NCBI GenBank assembly: GCA_013360745.1
Contig: JABWBA010000018.1
Coordinates: forward strand, 1-47,310
Direction of reading: 5' to 3'
DNA length: 47,310 bases
Source: Chthonomonadales bacterium
GTDB taxonomy: Bacteria; Armatimonadota; Chthonomonadetes; Chthonomonadales; CAJBBX01
This document shows, piece by piece, positions 40,326 through 47,310 of this stretch (positions are counted from its first letter, which is position 1; each line of letters starts with the position of its first letter). Position numbers and translations under genes: made by a program. A model generated the notes under the pieces. That model saw only the letters and a list, made by a program, of their open reading frames with translations, was not told the origin of the DNA and made no database searches.

Positions 40326-40364
40326 AACGGGCAAAGCCGATGCGCTTTGCCCGTTTCTGTTTCG
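40326..40364 (+). terminator. rho-independent terminator after the PEP-CTERM gene
   Basis: AACGGGCAAAGC (40326-40337) and GCTTTGCCCGTT (40344-40355) form a perfect 12-bp stem with a six-base loop, followed by the T-rich TCTGTTTCG. On the other strand no T-tract follows, so it acts in the plus direction only. Confidence 0.88.
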
Positions 40365-40463
40365 TGCGGGGTGTCATTATCGGTCGCCGATGCCAACCCG
40401 CCCCTATGCAGCCGCAGGACGGCGCAGGAGCCGAGAGCCGACCGTCCCGAACGGGCCGGGACG

Positions 40464-41333
40464 TCAGGATTTGAGCGCTTCGGCCCCGCTGACGATCTCC
40501 GATATCTCCTTGGTGATCGCCGCCTGGCGCGCCCGGTTCAACTCCAGCGTCAACGTGGAGATCATCTTCGAAGCGTTGTCCGTGGCCGAACTCATGGAGG
40601 TCATTCGTGCTCCATGCTCGCTGGCCGCCGATTCCAGCATCGCCTGATACACGCGCGTGGTGAGGTATCGAGGGATCAGTCGGGAGGCAAGGACCGCGAG
40701 CGGCGGCTCGGCGATGATCTTCTGCTCGTTGCCGGCAGCGCCATCGGCCTCGGCTCCGGGCGCCATCGGCAGAAACGGCTCTACCGTAGGCTCCTGAGCG
40801 ATCGGACTGATAAACCGCGTGTATACGATCAGGATCCGCTGGAACCGACGCTGCAAAAACTCGTCGATAAGGTAGTTCGCCGTTGCTTGCGCTTCCGCAA
40901 AACCGAGCCGCCCGGCGTCTTCGATCGGGGCGTTGAGCACGTCGAAGCCCCTTCGTCCGAAGAACGCAGCGCCTTTGCGTCCGATGACAACGAGTCTGGC
41001 ATGCTCGGCGCCTACCTCTCGGACCAGATCCATCGTCCTGCGGATGACTCCGGAGTTATAGGAGCCGCAGAGCCCACGATCGCCGGTGATCGCGAGAATA
41101 CCCACGGAACCGTTCGAAGGCGGCTCCATTAGCGGATTCGCCGGCAGGTCCCTGCTCCGCCTGACGATCTGTGCGACGATCTCGCCCATGCTGGAGACAT
41201 ACGGCCGAGCCGCCGTCACCCGATCCTGGGCTCGCTTGAGCCTTGCGGCCGCGACCATCTCCATGGCCCCTGTGATCTGCGCGATATTCCCCGCCACCCG
41301 GATACGCGTCCGGATCTGGCGCATCGTTGCCAT
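40464..41333 (-). CDS. atpG: ATP synthase gamma subunit
   Basis: A 289-residue central-stalk subunit of F1Fo ATP synthase that rotates inside the alpha/beta ring. Both ends of the coiled coil are typical: MRQIRTRIRVAGNIAQITGAMEMVAAARLKRAQ (read in parts) at the N-terminus and MSSATDNASKMISTLTLELNRARQAAITKEISEIV (read in parts) at the C-terminus. The middle GDRGLCGSYNSGVIR segment is also conserved. The gene stands alone: no atpA, atpD or atpC lies on either side. An insert of about 20 residues (APGAEADGAAGNEQKI) lies in the globular domain. Confidence 0.95.
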   Translation of the reverse strand: MATMRQIRTRIRVAGNIAQITGAMEMVAAARLKRAQDRVTAARPYVSSMGEIVAQIVRRSRDLPANPLMEPPSNGSVGILAITGDRGLCGSYNSGVIRRTMDLVREVGAEHARLVVIGRKGAAFFGRRGFDVLNAPIEDAGRLGFAEAQATANYLIDEFLQRRFQRILIVYTRFISPIAQEPTVEPFLPMAPGAEADGAAGNEQKIIAEPPLAVLASRLIPRYLTTRVYQAMLESAASEHGARMTSMSSATDNASKMISTLTLELNRARQAAITKEISEIVSGAEALKS

Positions 41334-41416
41334 AACGCCTGTCTGCTCCGCTTATGAAGGTTGGCCTAGAGGCCCCGAACAGTATACCGTCCCGGCGGCC
41401 ACCATCGATCGTACCG

Positions 41417-41446
41417 TTGACATAGATACCCATCCGGCAGTACGAT
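41417..41446 (+). promoter_or_regulatory. sigma-70 promoter of the UDP-sugar dehydrogenase gene
   Basis: TTGACA (41417-41422) and TACGAT (41441-41446) are 18 bases apart. Transcription would start near 41453, giving a leader of about 33 bases with the AAAGGAG ribosome site at 41474-41480. Confidence 0.6.
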
Positions 41447-41485
41447 TCCCGTTCAACGATACGAGTGAATACCAAAGGAGCTAGA

Positions 41486-43126
41486 ATGAGCCAAATTTCT
41501 GTAAGCCCTGCGGGCGAGGTCTTTGCGCTACCGGAACAGGCCGATTACGCTGCGGAGTTCGCGCGCCTTGAGACGCTGGCCAGGGAAGCCCGTGACCGGG
41601 GACAGGAAGTTGTCGTCGTAATGGGTGTCGGTTTCGTAGGAGCGGTGATGGCGGCCATCGTCGCCGACACCGTCGATCCCGCGACGGGCAAGCCCTCCAA
41701 GTTCGTCATCGGCTGCCAGCGTCCCAGCACCCGCAGCTACTGGAAGATCCCTCTCCTGAATCGAGGCGAGGCGCCGGTTACAGCCGAGGATCCTGAAGTC
41801 GCGCCGATGATCTCACGGTGTGTTCTCGACAAGAAAACGCTGATCGCCACGTACAACAGCGATTGCCTGAAGCTCGCGGACTGCGTGGTCGTCGATGTCC
41901 AGTGCGATTACACCAAGAACGCGCTCGGCAATCTGGAGGATGGCGAAGTCGAAATGGCGGCGCTGGAAGCCACCATGAGGACGATCGGCGACACCATCCC
42001 GCCCCAGTGCCTTGTTCTCATTGAAACGACCGTCGCTCCCGGGACCACCGAATACGTGGCATTCCCCATCCTCAAGCGGGCCTTTGAGAAACGGGGCATG
42101 GCCGATGTACCGCTCCTGGCGCACAGTTTCGAGAGGGTCATGCCAGGCCGTGAGTACGTGGCTTCGATTCGCGATTTCTGGCGAGTGTGTTCGGGATGTA
42201 CCGATGAGGCCCGAGACCGGGTGGTCCAGTTCCTGAGCGAAGTCCTCAACGTCCGGGACTACCCGTTGACCGTGATGGACCGCCCCATGGAATCGGAGAC
42301 GACCAAGATCATCGAGAACTCCTACCGAGCGACGATCCTGGCCTTCCTCAACGAATGGAGTCTCTTCTCTGAGCGAAACGGCGTCGACTTGATCAAGGTC
42401 ATCCAGGCGATCAAGATGCGCCCGACGCATAGCAATATCATCTTCCCCGGACCGGGGATCGGCGGCTATTGCCTGCCAAAGGACGGAGGGCTCGGACGCT
42501 GGTCCTATCGCCATATCCTCGGCTTCGAGGACGATATCTTCAAGATCACAACCGCCGCGATCAACATCAACGATACCCGTGGGCTCCATGTGGCTGGGCT
42601 GACCAGAGACGCCTTGCGGAACATGGGCAAGGCGGTGACGGCCGCGCCCATCCTCCTGTGTGGAGCCAGCTATCGCGAGGATGTCGGAGACACGCGCTAC
42701 AGCGGGTCCGAGCTCGTCGTGCGCAAACTTACCGAGATGGGCGCAGATATGCGCGTCCACGATCCCTATGTGGAGCACTGGTACGAGCTGGAGAGTCAGG
42801 AAACGTATCCTGCGCCGGGCCATTCGTTGAAGCGCTTCTTCCGTAATCAGGATGTCCTGGCCGACCTGCGCGTCACTTCGGACCTGAAATCGGCGCTCCG
42901 GGGGATCACCGCCCTGATCCTCGCGGTGCGCCATGCACCGTACCTGGCGCTCGACCCTGATCAAGTAGTGGCCGATGCGGGCGGCCCGATCGCGGTCATC
43001 GACTGCTTTGGCATCCTGACCGACGATGCGATCCGCCGGTATTTCGAGCTCGGTTGCGAGGTCAAGGCGCTCGGTCGGGGCCATATCCAGCGTATCAAAG
43101 AGTCCGTTCGGTCTTCGCGACGGTGA
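41486..43126 (+). CDS. UDP-glucose/GDP-mannose dehydrogenase family protein
   Basis: A 546-residue NAD-dependent nucleotide-sugar dehydrogenase, which oxidises a UDP- or GDP-sugar at C6 for capsule or glycan synthesis. The Rossmann motif is VVMGVGFVGAVMAA, read near residue 46; the middle has IETTVAPGTTEYVAFP, ERVMPGREY and ENSYRATILAFLNEW; the catalytic cysteine is in GIGGYCLPKDGG. The C-terminal UDP-binding domain has LCGASYREDVGDTRYSGSELVV and HDPYVEHWYE. It is about 100 residues longer than typical UGDH, with an N-terminal extension and extra segments. The substrate is uncertain (UDP-N-acetyl-sugar is possible). AAAGGAG sets the start. Confidence 0.9.
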   Translation: MSQISVSPAGEVFALPEQADYAAEFARLETLAREARDRGQEVVVVMGVGFVGAVMAAIVADTVDPATGKPSKFVIGCQRPSTRSYWKIPLLNRGEAPVTAEDPEVAPMISRCVLDKKTLIATYNSDCLKLADCVVVDVQCDYTKNALGNLEDGEVEMAALEATMRTIGDTIPPQCLVLIETTVAPGTTEYVAFPILKRAFEKRGMADVPLLAHSFERVMPGREYVASIRDFWRVCSGCTDEARDRVVQFLSEVLNVRDYPLTVMDRPMESETTKIIENSYRATILAFLNEWSLFSERNGVDLIKVIQAIKMRPTHSNIIFPGPGIGGYCLPKDGGLGRWSYRHILGFEDDIFKITTAAININDTRGLHVAGLTRDALRNMGKAVTAAPILLCGASYREDVGDTRYSGSELVVRKLTEMGADMRVHDPYVEHWYELESQETYPAPGHSLKRFFRNQDVLADLRVTSDLKSALRGITALILAVRHAPYLALDPDQVVADAGGPIAVIDCFGILTDDAIRRYFELGCEVKALGRGHIQRIKESVRSSRR

Positions 43127-43132
43127 TCGACC

Positions 43133-43942
43133 TTGCATAAGCACCGCAGGGCGGCGAGAGAACTGGCGCTTCGCATCCTGTATCAGGTCGACGTCGGCCG
43201 CCGACCCGTACGGGAAGCGCTGTATGGTGCGCTGGATCAGCTCGGAACCGGCGTCCGATCCGGACTGACCATGGCGCTCCGGCAAGTCGAGCGACAGACC
43301 GCGCCTCTCCCGCCCACGATGGAGCGCTTTCCATCGCAGACGCGCCGCCGCGAGGATGCGCGGGTTCGCCGCCACGTTATCCGCGCTGTCACGGAGTGTG
43401 TCGATAGCGTGGGAAAGCTTGTGGACGACGTGATCAGCCATCCTCAACGGCTATCCGTCGGTGACGCTCTACTGAGGACCCGTTTTGCGGTACGCGCGCC
43501 CGTGCGCCGTCTGCGCCAGACGCTCCGCCTGAGCGCTCTACCCCGTGAGGACGCCGCTGCGATCAGCGCGCTCGTCGATGGCGCAGCAGAGCATATCGGG
43601 AACGTGATGCATAAGCGACTGCAGCCAGCACGAGATACCGCAGACGTGTTGATCCCCATGGTGGTCGGAACGGTCCAGAACCGCGAGCTGATCGATGAAC
43701 GAATCGCTGCGCTATCAGAGGACTGGCCACTGGATCGCCAACCCGCTCCCGATCGGAACGTCCTCCGGCTGGCTGCCTACGAACTGCTGTTCAGTCCCGA
43801 GGTGCCCACCGGTGTGATCATCAACGAGGCCGTTATCATCGCCAAACGGTACGGAACGGAAGAGAGCGGCCGGTTCGTCAACGGCGTACTGGCCGCGCTC
43901 GCCGCCACCGCGAGGGAGTCGCCGATCGAGGCGACTTCATGA
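43133..43942 (+). CDS. nusB: NusB-like antitermination factor with a large internal insertion
   Basis: A 269-residue protein, nearly twice the usual NusB length. Residues 1-37 (RRAARELALRILYQVDVGRRPVREAL) match the first NusB helices. Residues about 171-269 match the rest: DVLIPMVVGTVQNRELIDERI, DRNVLRLAAYELLFSPEVPTGVIINEAVIIAKRYG (read in parts), GRFVNGVLAAL. Between them lie about 130 residues, some 100 more than expected, rich in Arg, Leu and Val and probably helical. NusB with NusE (S10) binds boxA RNA for rRNA antitermination. Start is TTG at 43133; a GTG just upstream runs into a stop. It lies seven bases after the dehydrogenase gene and overlaps folD by four bases (ATGA). Confidence 0.85.
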   Translation: MHKHRRAARELALRILYQVDVGRRPVREALYGALDQLGTGVRSGLTMALRQVERQTAPLPPTMERFPSQTRRREDARVRRHVIRAVTECVDSVGKLVDDVISHPQRLSVGDALLRTRFAVRAPVRRLRQTLRLSALPREDAAAISALVDGAAEHIGNVMHKRLQPARDTADVLIPMVVGTVQNRELIDERIAALSEDWPLDRQPAPDRNVLRLAAYELLFSPEVPTGVIINEAVIIAKRYGTEESGRFVNGVLAALAATARESPIEATS

Positions 43943-44814
43943 GCGTACTTCTCGATGGCAAGGCGGTTGCCAGAGCGCTGCGAAACCAGACCAAGGACCG
44001 CGTGAGCGAGGTATGCGCGGCGGGAGGCCTCCGACCGCACCTTGCGGCGGTCCTGATCGGCGACAATCCGGCCTCCGAGACCTATGTATCGATGAAACGG
44101 AAGGCCTGCGGCTGGGTCGGCATCGACTCCTCCGTTCATCGACTCGCACCCGATACCAGCCAGTCTGAGGCGGAGGACCTGATCGATGCGCTCAGCTCCG
44201 ACCCGACAGTCACCGGAGTGCTGATCCAGCATCCCGTCCCTCGGCATCTCGACGAACAGGCCGTCCTCGATCGTCTCGTCCCCCAGAAGGATGTGGACGG
44301 TCTGAGCACGTCGAACCTCGGCGCGCTCCTGACCGGCCGACGTGGCTTCGCCCCCTGCACACCGGCGGGTATCATCGCCCTGCTGGACCACTACCAGATC
44401 CCCCTGGAAGGGCGTCGTGTCGTCGTCATCGGGCGGAGCATTATCCTCGGCAAGCCGATGGCGCTCCTGATGCTGAACCGCCATGCGACGGTTACGATCT
44501 GCCATACGCGAACCCGCGACCTCGCGGATTGGACCCGGAGCGCGGAGATCCTCGTCGCGGCAGCCGGACAACCGGAGATGATCCGGGCAGACATGGTGGA
44601 GCCCGGCGCGGTCGTCGTGGACGCAGGCTATAGTCGAATCACCGGTCGCGATGGCGATGTCGGCGATGTCGAATACGCCGGTGTCTCGACGGTCGCCTCC
44701 TACATCACCCCGGTGCCCGGCGGCGTTGGCCCGATGACGATCGCCATGCTGCTGAGCAATACAACTCTCGCGGCCGAGCTGGCCCTCGGACTGCAAACGA
44801 CATGGGCCACCTGA
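43939..44814 (+). CDS. folD: bifunctional methylenetetrahydrofolate dehydrogenase / methenyl-THF cyclohydrolase
   Basis: Interconverts 5,10-methylene-, methenyl- and 10-formyl-tetrahydrofolate in one-carbon metabolism, using NADP. The 291-residue protein has ETYVSMKRKAC (Tyr and catalytic Lys), GVLIQHPVPRH (Gln), QKDVDGL (Asp), PCTPAGI, the cofactor motif VVIGRSIILGKPMALLM and the ending TPVPGGVGPMTIAML. All catalytic residues are present and length is normal. It overlaps nusB by four bases and the MscS gene by 13 bases. Confidence 0.96.
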   Translation: MSVLLDGKAVARALRNQTKDRVSEVCAAGGLRPHLAAVLIGDNPASETYVSMKRKACGWVGIDSSVHRLAPDTSQSEAEDLIDALSSDPTVTGVLIQHPVPRHLDEQAVLDRLVPQKDVDGLSTSNLGALLTGRRGFAPCTPAGIIALLDHYQIPLEGRRVVVIGRSIILGKPMALLMLNRHATVTICHTRTRDLADWTRSAEILVAAAGQPEMIRADMVEPGAVVVDAGYSRITGRDGDVGDVEYAGVSTVASYITPVPGGVGPMTIAMLLSNTTLAAELALGLQTTWAT

Positions 44815-45644
44815 GAACAGAGGATATCGAGCGGTTGTGGGCCACGGCGACGGAGGCTGTGGCCACGACGGGCCTGAAGCTCCTCCTCATCGTTGCCATC
44901 TACTGGGCCGCACGACAGACGCTCTTTCGACTGATCGATGCAACGCTCGCACGGCTTCATTCCAGCGCTCGATCGATCACTGCGGGCGAGGAACGCGCCA
45001 AACGGCTTCGCACGCTGCAGACCCTCGCCCGAAGCTTCGTTGGTTATGTGCTCTTTTTCGTGCTAACTCTCACCGTTCTCCGAGCCCTGGGTGTCGACAT
45101 CACCGGCATCATTACGACTGCGGGCGTCGCGGGTGTCGCCGTTGGATTCGGCTCACAGAAGCTTGTGCGGGATATCATCACGGGCGTCTTTATCGTCACC
45201 GAGGACCAGTTCGCCGTTGGCGATTACGTGACCGTTGGCCAGGCGTCGGGCATTGTCGAGGAGATGGCGCTCCGCACTACGCGCATTCGCGATGATTCGG
45301 GCCGGCTCTGGGCGATCTCCAACGGCGATATATCCGTAGTAGTGAACCATTCCCGAGGGGCGGTCTCTGCTATGCTTGATCTCACAATACCGTCCTCGGC
45401 AGATCCCGATGCAGTCACCAAACTCATCGCCGATGCGGGACCGGAGATCCTCAAGGACCTGTCGGGCATCCTTGTTGGGCCACCCGTTACCGAGGGCGTA
45501 GTCGCTTTCGACGCCGCGTCCTTTACCCTTCGCCTTCGTTATCAGGCGAACCCTGCCGTCATGCATGAGGCCGAGATCGCCCTTCGAACCCGACTTCGCT
45601 CCTATCTGATCGAACGGGAAATCCTTCCCAAACCCGGGGCATGA
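44802..45644 (+). CDS. MscS family mechanosensitive ion channel
   Basis: A 280-residue membrane channel that opens under membrane tension to release solutes during osmotic downshock. There are three membrane segments: TTGLKLLLIVAIYWAA, SFVGYVLFFVLTLTVLRALG, and the pore-lining TM3 GIITTAGVAGVAVGFGSQKLVRD with the small-residue packing pattern. The beta domain follows (FIVTEDQFAVGDYVTVGQASGIVEEMALRTTRIRD, read in parts), then an alpha/beta C-terminal domain. It begins 13 bases inside folD. Small MscS type with no extra domains. Confidence 0.94.
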   Translation: MGHLRTEDIERLWATATEAVATTGLKLLLIVAIYWAARQTLFRLIDATLARLHSSARSITAGEERAKRLRTLQTLARSFVGYVLFFVLTLTVLRALGVDITGIITTAGVAGVAVGFGSQKLVRDIITGVFIVTEDQFAVGDYVTVGQASGIVEEMALRTTRIRDDSGRLWAISNGDISVVVNHSRGAVSAMLDLTIPSSADPDAVTKLIADAGPEILKDLSGILVGPPVTEGVVAFDAASFTLRLRYQANPAVMHEAEIALRTRLRSYLIEREILPKPGA

Positions 45645-45699
45645 GCGGCTCGGAGCTCGCCGGAGGTTGGACGATACGGACCTCGCCTTCCAGAACGCC

Positions 45700-45729
45700 T
45701 TGACAGCGATTGCAGGGCGTTGATATACT
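45700..45729 (+). promoter_or_regulatory. strong sigma-70 promoter of the zinc-ribbon/L12-like gene
   Basis: TTGACA (45700-45705) and TATACT (45724-45729) are 18 bases apart, with an extra TG (45721-45722) that makes an extended -10 element. This is among the best promoters in the window. The leader is about 55 bases. Confidence 0.75.
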
Positions 45730-45791
45730 GACGTACGGTGCGGCGGTGGGCGCCCGATCAGGGGCTCAACCAACCCGCAGCGGAGGCGACC

Positions 45792-46541
45792 ATGGCGAAC
45801 AGCCCCATATCCCGTTCCGACGTCCTCGAGAAGGAGTATGACGCCGCAACGACGACCATGATTCGTGGCCTCGTCATCCTCCTCGCTTCCCTGATCCTCT
45901 TCTGGCTCCTGCGGGTCTTCAATCTCATTCCGCTCTCCAATCTCTTCCTGCTGACCAGCATTGCGGGCGCCGTCGTCATGATCGTCGCCGGACGGCGCAT
46001 GTACGTGGCCAGATCGACGACCGCGATTCCGGTCGAGTGTCCGTATTGCGGCGGGGCCACGGAGTTCGTAGCCGCGCCAAGCGTCGATTGGACCTGCGAA
46101 CATTGCTCCCGACGCGTCTACTACGAGAACGGCAAGATCGCACCCGTCCGCACGGTAACGTGTCCTAGCTGCGGCGCCGAGCATAAGGTGTCCGTGAAGG
46201 CGCCGACCTATACATGCGATCGCTGCAACCGCACACTGCGCCTGTCTGATGGTGATCAATCCGTCAAGATCGCCTCGGAACCGAGCGATCTCCTCAGGAA
46301 CTATGATGTGATCTTGACGCAGGCCGGACGGACACCCGACGAAGTCGCCATGGCGTTACAGGACATCCTGGTCTGCAATCTGCGCGATGCTCGCGCCCGG
46401 ATGGAGGATGTGCCGCTCACCGTCGTCCGGAACGTTCCGGAGATCAAAGCGAACTCCATCCGGATGAAGCTTCGAGAGCTAGGCGCTACCGCGGTAATCC
46501 GACCCACTGCTGACGAGACCGAATCACCTCGCGCCATCTGA
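45792..46541 (+). CDS. membrane-anchored zinc-ribbon protein with L7/L12-like C-terminal domain
   Basis: A 249-residue protein. Two membrane helices (about 25-42 and 50-67) are followed by cytoplasmic CxxC pairs: Cys83/Cys86, Cys102/Cys105, Cys124/Cys127, Cys142/Cys145, giving two zinc ribbons. The C-terminus, residues 171-237 (YDVILTQAGRTPDEVAMALQ, then NLRDARARMEDVPLTVV, then IRMKLRELGATAVIR), follows the alpha-beta pattern of the ribosomal protein L7/L12 C-terminal domain, including the VxLTxAG start and the final LxxxGAxxxx strand. The last 12 residues are a tail. GGAGG sets the ATG at 45792. In ribosomes this domain recruits translation GTPases; here the partner is unknown. Confidence 0.8.
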   Translation: MANSPISRSDVLEKEYDAATTTMIRGLVILLASLILFWLLRVFNLIPLSNLFLLTSIAGAVVMIVAGRRMYVARSTTAIPVECPYCGGATEFVAAPSVDWTCEHCSRRVYYENGKIAPVRTVTCPSCGAEHKVSVKAPTYTCDRCNRTLRLSDGDQSVKIASEPSDLLRNYDVILTQAGRTPDEVAMALQDILVCNLRDARARMEDVPLTVVRNVPEIKANSIRMKLRELGATAVIRPTADETESPRAI

Positions 46542-46578
46542 TTCGGGCGACAACGCCAGTCCTGTATGGTCGCGCAGT

Positions 46579-47310
46579 TCACTCATCGGCGCGGTGCATA
46601 AACGACGCCATATACCAGCCTGCCATCCCTGCAAACGGCAGCCATTGTAACGCCAGATGGTCCGCCCATCGCCCGCCGGCCGGCGGAGCGAACGGGACCA
46701 GTGATTGCAGGGACTCCCCTACTCCGGCGCCAGCGGCGAGCTGGATCGGGAATCGGATCAGCAGATACGTGATGAAGATCCCGACTACAGCGGGATTCGC
46801 ATCCTGTCGCATGATCGCGATGACGCCGTAGGCCATACCGCCGACAATCGGCCCGAGCACGAGGATCAGCGGTATCGCCCAGGCGACATCGCTGGAATCG
46901 TCCTCGCCGAAGGGTACGACTCGCAGGGGCGGCATGGCCATGCCTCCAGCGATGTTCAGGGCCGCAATCACCGCCAGATACCATTGCGGGATCACTCGAA
47001 CCGCCAGAGCTCCGATGCCGATGACAAACGCCAGACCGGCCAGATATATCCCTGTCTGCCTCAGCAGATCGGTTCGTTCGTCGGCAGCGGGATCCTCCCG
47101 CATCTCCACGGGTTTGTCCGTGGTCTCGCCCGAATCAGCGTCATAATGCCGACCGGATACCGGATCCAGCACCTGGTCCGCATAGTACTTCGATTTTTGC
47201 GCACGGAACGTGCCGAATCGCGGCACGCCCTGCCGCAGGGCCGGAGCCGCGGCAGCAGCCGCGCCGTCCCCGGCCACACTGGCAACCGGCGCTGGCGTCG
47301 ACGCGGCTTT
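46579..47310 (-). CDS. polytopic membrane protein of unknown function, 5' end beyond the window
   Basis: The frame stays open to the right edge without a clear start; a GTG at 47275-47277 is the only internal candidate. The visible 243 residues start with an Ala/Pro-rich, then charged cytoplasmic part (SKYYADQVLDPVSGRHYD, a short repeat-like GxHYD phrase) and continue with about five membrane helices (for example GIYLAGLAFVIGIGALAV, IPLILVLGPIVGGMAYGVIAI, VVGIFITYLLIRFPIQLAAG). The helical Gly/Pro pattern resembles YIP1/DUF-type membrane proteins, but I do not recognise the family. It converges with the L12-like gene, with 37 bases between stops. Confidence 0.62.
   Translation of the reverse strand, partial: KAASTPAPVASVAGDGAAAAAAPALRQGVPRFGTFRAQKSKYYADQVLDPVSGRHYDADSGETTDKPVEMREDPAADERTDLLRQTGIYLAGLAFVIGIGALAVRVIPQWYLAVIAALNIAGGMAMPPLRVVPFGEDDSSDVAWAIPLILVLGPIVGGMAYGVIAIMRQDANPAVVGIFITYLLIRFPIQLAAGAGVGESLQSLVPFAPPAGGRWADHLALQWLPFAGMAGWYMASFMHRADE

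Noticed and set aside
39978-41132. 384-codon plus-strand open frame after the PEP-CTERM gene
   Set aside because: Runs through a perfect terminator and antisense to atpG, with no domain-like sequence.
41813-43447. 544-codon minus-strand open frame opposite the UDP-sugar dehydrogenase and nusB
   Set aside because: Spans two real plus-strand genes with clear motifs; composition (Arg, His, Asp-rich) is typical of an antisense shadow.
1-47310. CRISPR arrays, tRNA or rRNA genes, insertion sequences, prophage or integrase genes
   Set aside because: Looked for repeated spaced units, tRNA-like arms, conserved rRNA words and transposase or integrase motifs; none was found.

Overview
The window is a GC-rich bacterial chromosome segment, densely coded on both strands, with no rRNA, tRNA, CRISPR array, transposase or phage gene seen. 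The best lineage guess is Armatimonadota or a close relative. This rests on the type IV prepilin-like protein at 2898-3638, whose [20 protein letters not shown] start followed by [13 protein letters not shown] is the style of that phylum, together with a PEP-CTERM surface protein and a twin-arginine Gfo/Idh/MocA oxidoreductase. This is an inference from sequence style, not a database result. The window is cut at both ends: a DUF4097-like gene runs off the left edge and a membrane protein gene runs off the right.

Layout. 1-2519: DUF4097/SHOCT-like protein (minus), guanylate kinase and a RicT/PSP1 protein. 2592-4536: a strong sigma-70 promoter, a cobalamin riboswitch with a plausible ribosome-site-sequestering hairpin, then a prepilin-like gene and a BtuF-type binding protein one base apart. 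4590-7924: a sugar cassette of class II aldolase, an unusual double-Rossmann zinc dehydrogenase and an SrlD-like dehydrogenase. 7934-12846: housekeeping genes radA, nadC and birA, converging on rdgB and a DUF1844 gene, then a Nif3 protein. 12881-14998: Tat-exported oxidoreductase and WrbA. 15310-17005: an ECF sigma / zinc anti-sigma / CpxP-Spy-like operon. 17033-19943: small BON-like protein, secreted protein of unknown function, URO-D/MtaA-like protein, FmdB zinc ribbon. 20011-21106: nuoB and nuoI without other Complex I genes. 21075-27743 (minus): queA, a MerR-like HTH protein, a GT4 glycosyltransferase, a DedA protein and acnA, the last four tightly packed.

27884-38646 is one long plus-strand block: nnr, then FHA, FHA, VWA, FHA and PP2C genes (five FHA domains, three kinds of zinc or phosphothreonine-related motif, no kinase gene), then a D-Ala-D-Ala carboxypeptidase, an RsuA-type pseudouridine synthase overlapping it by 95 bases, and a BtuC/FecCD permease. 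38656-47310: comF (minus), a PEP-CTERM protein with its own promoter and terminator, a lone atpG (minus), a UDP-sugar dehydrogenase, an enlarged NusB, folD, an MscS channel, a membrane-anchored zinc-ribbon protein with an L7/L12-like C-terminal domain, and a partial membrane protein.

The items most likely to be new are the B12 riboswitch placed directly in front of a prepilin-like gene, the FHA/VWA/PP2C cassette with repeated DPxRTx(M/I) motifs, the L7/L12-like domain on a membrane protein, the NusB with about 100 extra residues, and a short DNA repeat that sits in three neighbouring genes in three different reading frames.
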